Source: Taeniopygia guttata
Lineage: Eukaryota; Chordata; Aves; Passeriformes; Estrildidae
Direction: 5' to 3'
Length of the DNA stretch: 64,000 nt
NCBI RefSeq assembly: GCF_048771995.1
Contig: NC_133037.1
Location: 687,001 to 751,000, forward strand
Below the pieces are notes generated by a model. That model saw only the letters and a list, made by a program, of their open reading frames with translations, made no database searches and was not told where the DNA came from. This document shows positions 44,051 to 55,918 of the stretch, in pieces. The first letter of the stretch is position 1. Every line of letters begins with the position of its first letter. Both the position numbers and the translations under genes were made by a program.

Positions 44051-46813
44051 CCTCCCGTCCTGGCCTGCAGGGCTGCAGGGCTCTGGTGGCTGGTGTGGCA
44101 CCCTGGCACAGCGGGCACCCTGCCCTGCCCTGGCTCTCTGCAGCCCCGCTCCCCTGGCCCTGCCGAGCAGGTGTGAGGTGGGGCCTGCCAGAGCAGCACT
44201 TTCCCACAGCCTCCAGCACAGTGACAGGGGTGATTGCTTATTTTCATTTATTTCATAAATAACTCCAGCAACAGAAGCATTTGCCTGACTCGGTTCTACC
44301 AGCATGAATTAAAACATTCAATTACACCACTGGGGGAAGTTTAAATATTTACTTATTCTTGAGGGGATTATAAATTAACCCAAAGGACCTCCATAAACCT
44401 TTGCCAAGACATTGACAAAAATCTTCAATCCAGGCCTTAATTAATCTGGGGAGAACTGCACAGAGGCCCCAAGAGACGCTGGGTGGAGGAGCCCCAAGGG
44501 CCCTGCAGGAGCGGGCACACCCAGCTGCAGTAATTCAGATTTACTGAAAGCATTAAAACCAGCTGTACCTGGCACATTGCGTGGCAGGCCCTGGAGAGGA
44601 GCGTTGGCTGCTGCCCTGGGCTCCTGGGCAGTTTTGGGGCCCGAAGCCCAGCTGGGGTGAGCTGTGCTGTGACTGCCCCAGGCAGGGATGCTCCAGACCA
44701 GCTGGGAAGTGCTCCTGGGCAGGCTCAGGGTCCCCTCAGCTGCCTTTCCTCTCCCCAGAGGAAAAACAGGAATGGAAATTGCTTGTCCAATGTATTTGTT
44801 GCTGTCCTCTGAGGAACCAAAGCGGTGCTGTCAGGGGTGATAAATGAACGGGATGGGTTTGATGGGCAAGCAGCAGTGCAGGGCAGCTCCAGCGAGGAGG
44901 GCTGGCAGGGTTTATGCTGACCCAGGTCCTGGAAGAGCGCTGGAATCCAAATCTGCTGGCTGGGAGCCCTGCCCAGGCTCCTCCCGGGCAGGGAAAGGGC
45001 AACTTGCTGGGACCCCATTCTGGGAGGCCCTCGCCACCCTGCCACCCTTGTATTCTCTGCTTTTCATGTGGTAATTCATGGTTTATTTCAGCAGAAAGGC
45101 AAAACTCTGCCTGAGAAAAGCCTGCCCCACTTGGCCCTCGCTGTGCCTTAGACCAAAGCTGAAATCCTGCTTGATTTGGATTTATTTTCCTGAATTATCT
45201 GCGTGTGTGGCAGGGCTGTTTGGCAATCCCCTGCCCTCTGCAGATGCTCTGTTCTCCAGGCAGCACTGGGCTCCTGGAAGGACGCTCCTCATCTCTGCAG
45301 GGCAGGAGAGCCTCTGATGAAAGGGCTGCAAATTGGGCCAGTCCCCGAGGGAAGCAATTCCAGGGATAAAAGCAGGTACAGTAACTGCACTTCAATAACC
45401 TCCTTTTGCAGCCTCTGCTGGCTGTGCAGCTCTCAGGGGCACGAGTCAACCTGCCCTGTGTCCCCTGCATGTGGAAGGGGCTTGGCCTGAGCTGAAACTG
45501 GGGGAAGGAAAGAGGCAGAATCCGTGGGGCTGGGAATGAAAATCAGGATACGAGGCTTCACCTGGATTTCTTGGGGCTTTGCTGAGGGTCTGCCTGGGGC
45601 TGGAATGGTCTTTAAGGTCCTGTCAAATCCACCCCTCTGAAGGAGTCATGGAATAAGGATAATTGTGGGGGGAGATAATAAAAAAAATTCTTGCAGGGGG
45701 ACTTGCTCCGGGAGGAGGCTGCAGCTGGCACTGACAGCAGCAGCAAACCCCTGAATTGCTCCAGGCCAGGATTCCCCCTCCTGCCTGTCCGGAGCTGCCC
45801 CATCCTCATCCTCCTCCTCCTCCTCACACCTGCCTGCCAAGGTGGGCGCTGGGCAGGAGCTGCAAACCTGACCCGGGGCCCTGAACCCCAAAGCATCTGC
45901 AGGGGGCAGGGGCAGCCCCAAACCCCAACCTCTGCCCCCACAAGAAGGGGTTTGGTGGCTCCTGCAGAAAGCCAGCCCCTGCCAGGGGTCTCACCCTGCT
46001 CCAGGCAGAGCTCTGTTGTTGTGGCAGCAGGAGTTTGTTAATTGAGCAATTTCTCCTGACCTTGATGGAGACCAGCACTAACAGCCAGATAAATAGATTA
46101 GGATTGTAATATTTCAAGGCCAGGCCTGGAAATGAGGTGCATTTATCTGGTTGGGCCTGTTTTGCCGTGGCAGTGGCTGGAATGTTTTGCAGGTTTTGGT
46201 TCCAATTTGCACAGAAGCATACATCACACCGGGGACAATGCTACACCTAACTCACAGCAGCAAATGAGAGCAATTAAAAATAGCTCAGTAAAAATTATAC
46301 TGAGTCTTCAATTACTTGGGGAGATGAGGAGCAGGACATTCTGTAATTGACTTGTTCATCTTCTTGTACTCCAAGCACAGCCTCAGCCAGGGTAACTCCT
46401 GAGCTGGTGACCATTCCACCCCCAGTTCCACTCTCTGACACTATAAACCACACACTGTGGCTTCAGTTTTCAGGCTGGATGAAGGTTATTATCTGTATCT
46501 GTGGGAGAGGGGGAAGATGGGGCATTTTTTCCATCAGAAATGCAGTTTTCTTCCAGCTCTGCTGCTCCTGGTGTGCTGTGACACCTCCTGCTGACACCTC
46601 ACCCAGGCTCTGGATGGGTTATTACGGTGCAGAGAAAAGCAGGAAATAGCTCTGGGCTCTCACTGGGGGCTGGAGTGGGGCTGTGCTGCACACAACCTGC
46701 TCTGCATGGCTTGGAGGTAAGCCTGCCTTTCAGCCAGGAGCAGAAATAAAATGCCATGGGATGATTGGAATTCCTGCCTTTGCAGATGCCTGCTTCGAAA
46801 AGAAATAGAAGCG
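44051..46813. other. Unique non-coding sequence
   Basis: AT-rich at 44.23-44.45 and 46.0-46.35 kb; GC-rich between. At 45611-45660 there is a very weak resemblance to a CR1 3' end that I do not call. No exon recognised. Confidence 0.45.
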
Positions 46814-46920
46814 AATCACAAAGGTTGGAAAAGATCTGTAAGACCATCGAGTCCAAGCACAAAGCTGGCACTGCCACCAAGCCACATCCCCAGGCACCAC
46901 ATCTTCTAAACACCCCTGGA
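46814..46920 (-). mobile_element. CR1 LINE 3'-end fragment
   Basis: AATCACAAAGGTTGGAAAAG, ATCTGTAAGACCATCGAGTC, then CACTGCCACCAAGCCACATC and a CACCACATCTTCTAAACACC block: the reverse complement of the CR1 3' UTR, in family order. About 107 bp remain and no coding part is left. Confidence 0.85.
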
Positions 46921-48984
46921 ATGAGCTGCTGCCAGCTCATGTGCTGAGCTCATTTCCAGCAGTGGGACAGCTCTGGTGCCCCTCGTTCCCGGGTTTCAGC
47001 TCTGATGAAGGGCCTGTTCCTCTGCTCCTCGCCCACAGCTGAGTTCTGGGCAGCAGCAGGCACTGTACAGCCAAGGGGAGCCTCGCTGAGGGGCTTTGCT
47101 GGGGCTGCTGCAGGACGCCAGGGAGGCTCTGCCAGTGCTGGCCCAGCTTTTGGGGAGGTACGTGATGCCCAGCTGGGCTGGCAGGGCACTGGGGGCTCTG
47201 CCCTGCCCAGCTGGTTGTGTTTGATCAGCACAGCCTGGCTGTCCCCAGGGCTGCTGGACACCTTGCTCTTGAGGCTCCCTCTCATGGGGGCGTTGCTGAA
47301 CCTGTCTCAGGTGAGGGGCAGAGTTTTCCCCTTGCTGCAGTCTGCCAGAAGAATGCTCTGGAATTCTGTGCCCAGGTTTGGCTCTGCCATCCTGCAATGC
47401 TGTGTGCCCAGCTGGCTGCCCATCCTGCTGGTTCGTTCCACGACTTTTGTTCTGTCCATTCCTGCCCAGTGGGAGATGTGGGGAAGTTGAATTGATGGCA
47501 GGTCCTTGAGGGCCCTGAACACGTGTGATGGTGCGTGGTGCTGGCTGGGATGAGTGTGTTTACAGCTTCTTTTTCTGTCCCTAAACTGCTGCCCCTTTGG
47601 TCACTTCTGAGTTTCAAACTGCACACAAACGAAGAGCTGGCTCCCCTGTTTGATGTGCAGTAAGATCATGGAATTGGGAATGAGCCTTGCCTGTGATGGT
47701 GCTGCTGCCAGTGCTGCCACCACTGAGAGGAGGCTCTCCTCTCTCGGAGCAGCCTGTACGTTCCTCAGGCCATTGTATACATTTGCTGCCTTTGATCAAT
47801 AATTTAGGGTAATCATTTTGTTCTGTAAAATTTCCCAAGTCCATATATATTGCATGAAATGCAGAATAGCCAATCCCAGAATGGACTTTTAAAAGCTTTT
47901 CATGAAAGGTTTGGGTTTTTGTTTTTTGGTTTTTATTTTAAACTATGAGGAGGGGAAAGAAGTGGGTCTAGAGACGTGAATAAATCTGTTTGTTTGGAGA
48001 CTTTGATTCCTGGAGATTTATTTTCTCTGTAGTGCTGGGTGGCACTGGGGCTGTCTCCAGCCCCTCATGCCGGTGGAGCAGCTGATTTCTGTTTTATTTT
48101 GGCCTCCAGCCCTCGGTGCTGGGTGAGGAGAGGGGCTGGGGCTCTGCCCTCCCTGTGCTCCTGCCTGCTGGAGGACAAAGGCTCAGCTAGAGGTGGGAAT
48201 CTCTGTGCTGAGCATCAGGTGGAGGTGAAAGAGAGAAGGAAAAGCACAACTTCACAGGCTTTCTATTTTTTTGGAGTGGGGGGAGGTTGATTTATTGGCA
48301 GTGTTGACTAAGGTCAGAGAAAACAGGTGAGGAGCTGGATCTGTGCTCTGAGAAGCCTCTGCAGTAGAGTCAGTCTGAGACTCTGCTTTATTCATGGATT
48401 TGTTTATTTTAAAAAGGAAGAAAAAATGCCATTAAGCACCAGTGGGGAGAACATTCACATGTTGCATCTATTTGTCTATCTCCAGAAATAATGAGGCGTA
48501 GGATTAGAATAGGTGGGGAGTGAAACCTGACTGGAGCCTAATGTGTGGGGACTTCGGGTTTCACTCCCAAGGAGAAACATTTAAAATGGCTCAGGCAGTG
48601 TGAGCTGATGTGTTATTCCCTCAGGAAATGGGATGCAAAATCATATTTATTGCTGCTGGTAGGGGATCTGAGGGTTTCTCTGTGCAAACACCTCCACCTC
48701 CAGAGGAAAGAGTTCCAGGGCACGTTCTGAATTCCGTGTGCCTGTGCAAGGGGAGGGGGAGCCCCAAAAGCTCTGCCTGTGGGGAATTTGGAGAGGCAGC
48801 CAAGGGGATTGCTGGACCCCTCTGGGCTCTCGGTGGGGTTCTGGTGGCTGCTGTGGCCAGGGCTGGAGCTGGCCCAGGGACGGCTGGTGTGTGTCCCACT
48901 GTGCAGTCCCTGGAGCTGTGCCTGGTCCTGGGACCTGCTGTGCTCCTGCCTGGAGCCAAACCGGCTGAGAGGAGCTGGTGGAAG
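46921..48984. other. Unique non-coding sequence
   Basis: GC-rich at 46.95-47.5 and 48.7-48.98 kb; AT-rich at 47.75-48.03 and 48.4-48.55 kb. Nothing recognised. Confidence 0.5.
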
Positions 48985-49135
48985 GAGCCTTGAGGGGCTG
49001 GAGAGGGGCTGGAGAGGGGCTGGAGAGGGGCTGGAGAGGGGCTGGAGAGGGTGGCACAGCCAGGGCAGGCAGAGGGTGGCACAGCCAGGGCAGGGAGAGG
49101 GTGGCACCGCCAGGGCAGGCAGCCGGTGGCACTCA
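48985..49135. repeat. Two adjoining short arrays
   Basis: First five copies of GGGGCTGGAGA (11-12 bp), then four copies of a 24-26-bp unit GGTGGCACAGCCAGGGCAGG. They abut directly. Confidence 0.9.
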
Positions 49136-49142
49136 GGATGAG

Positions 49143-49658
49143 CTGGTCACAGGGAAATCTGTGTCCCTGTGGGATTCCACAGGGAAATCTGTGTCATTAT
49201 GACATTTCCCAAGGAAATCTGTGTCCCTGTGAAGTTTCCCAAGGAAATCTGTGTCCCTGTGGGATTTCATAGGGAAATCTGTGTCCCTGTGGGGTTTCCC
49301 AAGGCAATCTGTGTCCCTGTGGGGTTTCACAGGGAAATCTGTGTCCCTTTGGGATTTCACAGGGAAATCTGTGACCCTGTGGGATTTCCCAAGGAAATCT
49401 GTGACCCTGTGGGATTTCCCAAGGAAATCTGTGACCCTGTGGGATTTCCCAAGGCAATCTGTGACCCTGTGGGATTTCCCAAGGAAATCTGTGTCCCTGT
49501 GAGGTTTCCCAAGGCAATCTGTGACCCTGTGGGATTTCACAGGGAAATCTGTGTCCCTGTGGGGTTTCCCAAGGCAATCTGTGTCCCTGTGGGATTTCCC
49601 AAGGAAATCTGTGTCCCTGTGGGATTTCCCAAGGCAATCTGTGTCCCTGTGCCATTTC
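49143..49658. repeat. 30-bp minisatellite, about 17 copies
   Basis: Units are spaced exactly 30 bp and read GGGATTTCCCAAGGAAATCT followed by GTG(T/A)CCCTGT. Two sub-types alternate: TTCCCAAGG(A/C)AATCT and TTCACAGGGAAATCT. Because 30 is divisible by three, long frames (up to 235 codons) are open on both strands; they are not genes. Confidence 0.97.
49291..49630. promoter_or_regulatory. Eight NF-kappaB consensus decamers
   Basis: GGGATTTCCC starts at 49381, 49411, 49441, 49471, 49591 and 49621; GGGGTTTCCC starts at 49291 and 49561. All fit GGGRNWYYCC. They are spaced in multiples of 30 bp, close to three helical turns each. The motifs are certain; a role as an NF-kappaB-responsive cluster is untested. 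Confidence 0.4.
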
Positions 49659-51012
49659 ACCCTGTCCCAGGCACAGAGAACCATCCAGCACTGTGGTCAC
49701 TGCAGCCCCCACGTGTTAAAATCCCTCCTGTGCTCGCAGGGAGGGGAAGGATTGGCTCTGGAGCCAGGCTGGTGGAAGGGCAGCAGAACCTGGCCACGAT
49801 CCGTGTCCAGCACCACCCGAATTTATGGGATCTGGGCGCTGGCAGCGCTCCTGGCACACACAGCCCCGTTCATTGAACCTTGAGTAGGCGTTTTCCCTCA
49901 CCTGTTTTTGATTCTGGAACCTAGGAGGAAAAATAATTGGATATAGGGGGAAAATAAGAGCCTTCAAATGTGCTGTTACCATAATGTGCTCTGGCAGCTT
50001 GGGCAACGTGTTCCCTTTTTCAATGCTGAGGCACATGAATAACACATGAGGCAGAGCAGGGCTGGAATGAGCTGGAAAGGAGCTGGCTCTGGGCAGAGAG
50101 CACATAAAAGGTGTTATCCAGAAAGGCCTCCAAGCTTTATCTTGCCCAGAGCCTGGCTGTAACCTCCCATCGCCCCCAGAGCACCTGGCAGCTTCTGCTG
50201 CCTGCACTGTTGTCTTTCTGCTGTTTATTCCTTTTCAGGGTTTATTTTGCTGCTGAGTTGATAAAGATATCTCATTTTATTGCCCGTTTGAAGGGCCCCG
50301 TGCACAAAGCAGCTTTGGCCTGTGTGAGTGTGTTTGTAGAGAAATAAAGAGAGAACTCTTTGATCTCTATTGCAGAGGGGGCTTTAGGGTTTCACATGAA
50401 TTGAAGTCACATGAACATAATTAATTTTAAGTCCTCTTGTCTGCCACTTTTCTGGTTGCTGCACACAAGTACCGAGACGAGCACACAAGTACCCGGCCCA
50501 TAAGTTGCACTAAGTAAATGATGTTGTATTGATCAGAGCAGACTGAGCAACCAATCTGTTCATTACAGCTCTTCCAGGCTCCTTCCAAATCAGCCTTTCT
50601 GTTAAATATGAAATGTGTGTCTCCAGTGCTGGATCAGCCATTAAATGATGCTCATGGATATTAATAAAATAGCCGAAGGCTTGTCTTTATGCAGGCAGAG
50701 AGGGAGCCCCAGGTACCTGGTAAATGGGATGAAGAATATAGCTTTATGGTGCACTTAAAATTGATTCCATTTTAAGTTATGTAGCAGTGCAAGAAGTGAG
50801 AATTTTTAAATTCTGACCTTTCCACACACAAATTGGCATATTTGGCTTATCTTTTTCTCCCCTTTACCCAAAGAATGGCGCTGACAGTTGTTGTTTCCTC
50901 TCCAGCAGAGGAATGGCTTCGCTGCCAGCAGGGCTGAGAGGGGTCAGGGGGAGCCTGGGGAGCTGCTGGCAGCGGGCACAGGCTGGGCTGTGCCTCCGTG
51001 CCACCTCCGGGT
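49659..51012. other. Unique non-coding sequence
   Basis: Mixed; AT-rich at 50.34-50.45 and 50.6-50.85 kb. A small 18-bp duplication (GCACACAAGTACC) lies at 50461-50496. Nothing else recognised. Confidence 0.5.
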
Positions 51013-51265
51013 GGAGTCTGGGGTCTGTCAGGGGGAGTTGGGGTCTGTCAGAGGGAGTTTGGGGTCTGTCAGGGGGAGTTTGGGGTCTGTCAGGGGGAGT
51101 TTGGGGTCTGTCAGGGGGAGTTTGGGGTCTGTCAGGGGGAGTTTGGGTCTGTCAGGGGGAGTTTGGGGTCTGTCCGAGGGAGTTTGGGGTCTGTCAGGGG
51201 GAGTTTGGGGTCTGTCAGGGGGAGTTTGGGGTCTGTCAGGGGGAGATTGGGGTCTGTCTGGGCAG
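51013..51265. repeat. 21-bp GGGGTCTGTCAGGGGGAGTT array
   Basis: Twelve copies of GGGGTCTGTCAGGGGGAGTT plus T, one shortened to 20 bp. Alternating G4 and G5 runs with short loops predict G-quadruplexes on the plus strand. Most units contain CTGTCA, the reverse complement of the MEIS/TGIF core TGACAG. Confidence 0.95.
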
Positions 51266-52699
51266 AGTTTGGGGCGCTTGGAGGAGGCAGCACAGAGCTG
51301 CGGTCCCTGTCACCAGCAAATTTCTTAACTAATGCTTTGATTTCTCATACAATTGTGAAGCAATTACAGAAATTAAGACAAAAGCCTGATTAATTAGAGG
51401 ATAAATGGCAACAGATCCCAGTGCAGAGCCACCAGCATTCCTTAAGGGTGACTTAAAAACGTTTTGAAGCCTTTTCCTAACTTGCTGCAGTGTGGATGTC
51501 CTCTGTTGCTCATTTATAGCCATCTTCCCACACCCAAATTTTCAGATTTATATGTAAATGCAGTGTCGATCAATTAAAAGATAAACCCGACTTTTATGTG
51601 GGAATCTAGAAGGAATAAACTCACTAAAATGCAATTTTCATACCCTGATCTTTGTATACAGTGATCAGAGAGCAATTAATCAGATTATTTCTATTGCCCA
51701 ATAGTAATTTTCCACTTTGCAGTAATCTTTTTTTGTCTGTAATTTGTAGTTATAAAACATTTTTCTATAAAAAAGCATAAGTTTAACGTAGAGGGTGTGT
51801 TTTGATCAAAGGCAGAGTAAGGGATGGTGCTGGAGGTGCAGCAGGGTGCCCTGGTGGGGAGATCACTGTCAGAACTCCGGGGTGCTGCTCTGGGGTCCCT
51901 GGGGCAATGGGAGCTTTGGGAGGGCAGAGCCAGCCCTGCCCTGCTGGGGCACCTGGGGGTACCTGGGGGCACTTGGGGCACCTGGGGGCACCTGGGGGAG
52001 GCTGAGCTTGGGACAGGTGAGGCAGAGCTCAGTGCAGATGGGGACAGATGAGGCAGAGCTCCCTGCAGACAGGGACAGGTGAGGAGGCCCCAGGTGCGCT
52101 GGGTCAGGAGTTCCCGAAGGTTCCCGAAGGTTCCCTCGGGCTCCCTCGGGCTCCAGAGCCACGCGGTGGCCGCGCTCTCCCAACCCCTGGATCCACAGGG
52201 ATGGAGCCCAAATGTGCCTCAGGAGCATTTGCTTTGGAAGCGTCGCAGAAAACAGAATGGGCGGTTGATTTTCCAGTGATGGAGGAAGAGTGGAAGAATA
52301 GAAAACTTTGCCTTGAAGAAATACATCAGAGAAACAGGAGGAACTGCCACACAATGTTTCCTTGTGGCTTCTCGCAGCGATATTACTAAAAGCATGAAAA
52401 AATAATTAATTATTGTGTGAGGAAGGGCAAAAATTAAAGTAATTTTTCCTATGAGGTTGTATTACGTGTTCTGCATAGCCTGCAGATAAATAATTCACTC
52501 TCTGTGATTGATGCAGTTAATTTGCTTTACAGTTCTGTCGCCTCTGGGCCGTGGTGTCTGCAGGGCCCAGGGCTGTGCTGTGTCTCCTGCAGAAGACAAA
52601 GTCCTGGCCCGTGTGTGCTGTGGCTCACAGTGCAAATGCCATTCCTCACCTGTGCCTCTTCCTGCACAGCACGCTCAGGAGCTGTGCTGAGCGAGCTCT
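51266..52699. other. Unique non-coding; small GC repeats at 51.94-52.14 kb
   Basis: AT-rich at 51.32-51.8 kb. CACCTGGGGG-type decamers repeat at 51945-51995, followed by three copies of GACAGGTGAGGCAGAGCTC-like units to 52085 and doubled GGTTCCCGAA and CTCCCTCGGG. No exon recognised. Confidence 0.5.
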
Positions 52700-53280
52700 G
52701 CCCTGCCAGGAGATGTTTCTGCTTTTTATCTTCACGAATGACCACGTTATTTATCTATTGGAACGCACCCAACACCAACAAGTGCTCATGCAAGCAGCGA
52801 GCAAAAGCTCCCAGCAAACAGTGTGACACTAATCTGTTGTTTGTGCTAAAATACAGAGGAAATTACTGCTCGCCTGTCATGAAGCTCATAAAGGAAAAAA
52901 GAAAAATGCCACTGCAAAAGAATGAGCTTCAAAAGAAAGTTCCATTATCAGTTTGTTTCATGCCTTGTAGCTCCAGCTGCAAACAATCCCTTCCGTGAAC
53001 ACCCCCTCAAGATAAATGGCAGCACAATTCGGGTGCTATCGGGGAGATAAAGCCACGAGTCGCCTGTTTGGGGAGGGAGGATCTGCTGCTTTATTTTGTA
53101 ACATCTCATCACCATCTTGGGGGAGCAAATGAATATGTATCGTCTGTTATCTTGTCATTTTGGAGCCAAACAACTTAAAATACGTTTTCTGTGAAATAAC
53201 CCCGGGGATTTCAAGACCAGAATAAATTATTAGAGCAATTTGAGCTCAGAGTCTCTGCACTTGCTTGGAACGTGGTAAAA
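52700..53280. other. Candidate conserved non-coding element
   Basis: About 580 bp of repeat-free, balanced-composition sequence with CpGs retained (for example GGGTGCTATCGGGGAGATAA near 53032) and many AT-rich transcription-factor-like words. It stands out from the GC-rich repeats around it. I found no coding signature. Conservation must be tested by alignment. Confidence 0.35.
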
Positions 53281-55613
53281 GCTCTTCCTGGTTAGTGGGA
53301 GCTGCTTTTGCTTAGGAAGCAAAGGGGGAAAAAAGAGGGAAAATAACCCCCAAAGCTTTCCTAGCCCATTAATCTCTGCCAAAGCGGGGAACCTGTGGGG
53401 TGGGAGTTGGCCTCTTCCCCAGGAACAGGGACAGGATGGGGGAATGGCCTCAGGCTGGGACAGCGGATGGGCAGGGTGGACATTTGGGGAGATTTCCCCA
53501 TGGAAAGGGTGGGCAGGGGGTTTGGAGCGCCCATCCCTGGAGCTGGCACTGGGAGCTCTGGGCTGGGCACAGGCTGGTGTGAAGGTCTGGGAGGGATTTC
53601 CCAGCGGAAATGATTTTGGGATTTACAGGCACAGCTGATGAGGGCTGGGCCTGCAGCCTGTGCTGGTGTGGGCACGGATCTGGTGGCAAATGCCCTTCCA
53701 GGCTGTGGCACTGCTTCCTGTTTGGTAACTGGTGCTGGGATTTCTGAGAATTCTCTCTGGTTCTGGGATCCTCAGGCTGAGCAGAGCCCTGTGCCAGCCC
53801 AGCGGCTCCTGGGCCACGCTCTGCTCCTGGCACAGCTCTTCCAGGGCTGGAAAAGGCAGGAATTAACTCCTTTAATGAACACGTCACTCCTTCCTGAACA
53901 CGGACAGCCGAGAGGACAGAGCAGATGAAGAAAAGACGGGATTTTAGATGTTGCCACGTCCTGCTGCTGCAGCTGACTGTGTGGGCCAGCCACAGGCCTG
54001 AGCCAAGCTCTGGAGCCAGGCCTGTGACAATCCATGCAAATCTAAGCTCTAATCCTTTTGTATTGATGGAAATTAAACTTTTATTCTTGCCATGGATATG
54101 GGAGCCTGAAATTCACTTTGGGAAAAAATTCAGGGTTTTATTTTTGGCTCCACTTTCACAATTACTCAGCCCAGGGCGTTTTTATGCTGCAGCTCCATTA
54201 TGTGAAAGTCGTGAGTAACATTTTTCTCTCCAGGACTCTACATTTACTCTCCGAATGTTTCACTGAGAATATGACATGATTTAGACTGCAGTGCTTTTTA
54301 AAAAAACTACCCAATTTCTAGGGCCAAATTGTACCTGTGAAAGTGGCTGCAGGGAGTCAGCAGTGTCGTGGTGGGATGGAGCCAAGAGATGGCTGGAACT
54401 CGTTAATGCTCTCTGCAAATTATCTCATTAAGTGCTTTCAGACTGGGAAGTGTCTCAGCAGTGCAGTGCTGAAGAATGGTTCTCTTCAAAAAGAGGATTT
54501 TTAATTGTTTGGGGATCAGAATTGTCGGTGTAACACCTGTACCCTGACACGCAGCAGGGGTGGGGTCTCGGACACCCCAGGACACCCCCGGGGCTCCCAG
54601 GCTTTTGTGTACTTGGCTTTTCAGGTTCTGGGGACTGATAACCCAGATCAGATCTCAAAGCCAGTGGTGCTTGTTCTGGAGGGTGTTTGGGATGCTTGCA
54701 GTGAATGGCTGGGCAGGGGCAGGGGCAGGACTGGGGCTGAAGAAGAAGTGAAATTCATTTATTCTGCAGTTTCCCAGCTCTGCTGTGTCCGTGGCTGGGC
54801 TCCACCTGCTCCTGCTGCCCATCCCTCCTCTCTCGGGCTGGCTCAGTCCCTGGCACCACCCCTGTGCTCCCCACAGACATCCCAGCCCCAGGGAAGGAAG
54901 GACTGTGCTGAGGAACCCAGTACATTGCAAATCTTTGTTCTGTGCCTCCAGACTGAAGTGGAAATTTGTCTTGAAGTGGCAGCTATCTGAAATCAATAAA
55001 ATCATCAACATCACCTGCATTTACAAAGAAAATATTTCCTTAATAGTGCCTGGATTCAAAGGAAGAAGAAAGGCCGTGCAGGGAAAAGCCATCAAAAGCA
55101 TTGCGGTGAAACAGCTCTAAATTGTAGAAAACTTTTCCAAGGTCATTAATTGAACCTGGTTACGAGATTTAAATGAGATATTGAAAATCAAACACGGCGG
55201 CCCAGTTTTAATTGCCTGTTCTGAGGTGGAGCAGAGTCTCAGAGATGCCATTTGTGGTTTGTGCCTGGAAAGGTGCAGCAGCCCTGGGCAGGGGGGCACT
55301 GCAGCGGGCACAGCTCTCCCAGGTGTGTGCCCTGGGTGCCAGCCTTCATCCCACGGCCGTGCCCAGCACCTGCCTGGCAGCACACTCCTTCTTGGCCCTT
55401 AAATCCCCTGCCACGGGGCTGCTAAAGCAAGTGTGCTGTAAATACCCCAGGAGAGTCCTGAGGGGACCCCAGGGAGATCCTGAGAGGAAGGTGGGGACAT
55501 CCCAGTTTGTGTCCCTGAGGGAGCTGGGGACATCCCACTACTTTGTGTCCCCAGGGGAAGCAGCAGCTGCTGCCCCTTTGCCCCAGAGCTGGCTCCTGCC
55601 CAGATAAATAATT
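53281..55613. other. Unique non-coding sequence
   Basis: GC-rich at 53.4-53.85 and 54.55-54.9 kb, AT-rich at 54.03-54.32 and 55.0-55.2 kb. Open frames show no domain. Confidence 0.45.
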
Positions 55614-55616
55614 CAC

Positions 55617-55681
<65 letters not shown>

Positions 55682-55700
55682 TTCACTAATAATAAATAAT
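55614..55700. repeat. (ATT)n microsatellite, more than 20 units
   Basis: An uninterrupted ATT trinucleotide tract from about 55616 to 55680, then a short decayed tail (AATAATAAATAATTCACTAATAA). Its length and purity suggest it is highly mutable. Confidence 0.97.
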
Positions 55701-55823
55701 TCACTAATAAATGGCCCAGAGCAGTGCCCAAAGCCAGCCCAGGCCCTGCAGGGTGAGGCAGCACAGCTGGGCAGCTCAGCTCTGCTCCTGGGGCACCTGG
55801 GGGGCTCCAGCCTGCTCAGGGGG

Positions 55824-55918
55824 GGATTTTTTTTTAAATTTGTTTGTTTGGCTGGTTTTTTTTTTTTTTTCTTTTTTCTTAGTTTGTTGTTTGTTTGTTT
55901 GTTTGTTTGTTTGTTTAA
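55824..55918. repeat. Poly(T) and (GTTT)n tract
   Basis: T8, then T15 and a TTTTTTCTTAG stretch, then (GTTT)6-7 at about 55886-55916. It could be a decayed minus-strand poly(A)/(CAAA) tail, but I see no element attached to it. Confidence 0.9.

Noticed and set aside
43349-44262. Plus-strand SIHP-rich frames of 275 and 257 codons
   Set aside because: Pure translation of the (ATCC)n microsatellite, with GWMD-type frames open on the other strand.
45611-45660. Possible CR1 3' end (GGAATGGTCTTTAAGGTCCT)
   Set aside because: Only a 20-bp resemblance without the neighbouring family blocks.
49133-49876. Frames of 235 and 183 codons with KSVSLWGFP or HRDTDFLGK repeats
   Set aside because: Caused by the 30-bp period being a multiple of three; no start context or domain.
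55824-55918. T-rich/(GTTT)n tract as tail of a minus-strand retroelement
   Set aside because: No recognisable element or target duplication next to it; a simple repeat explains it.
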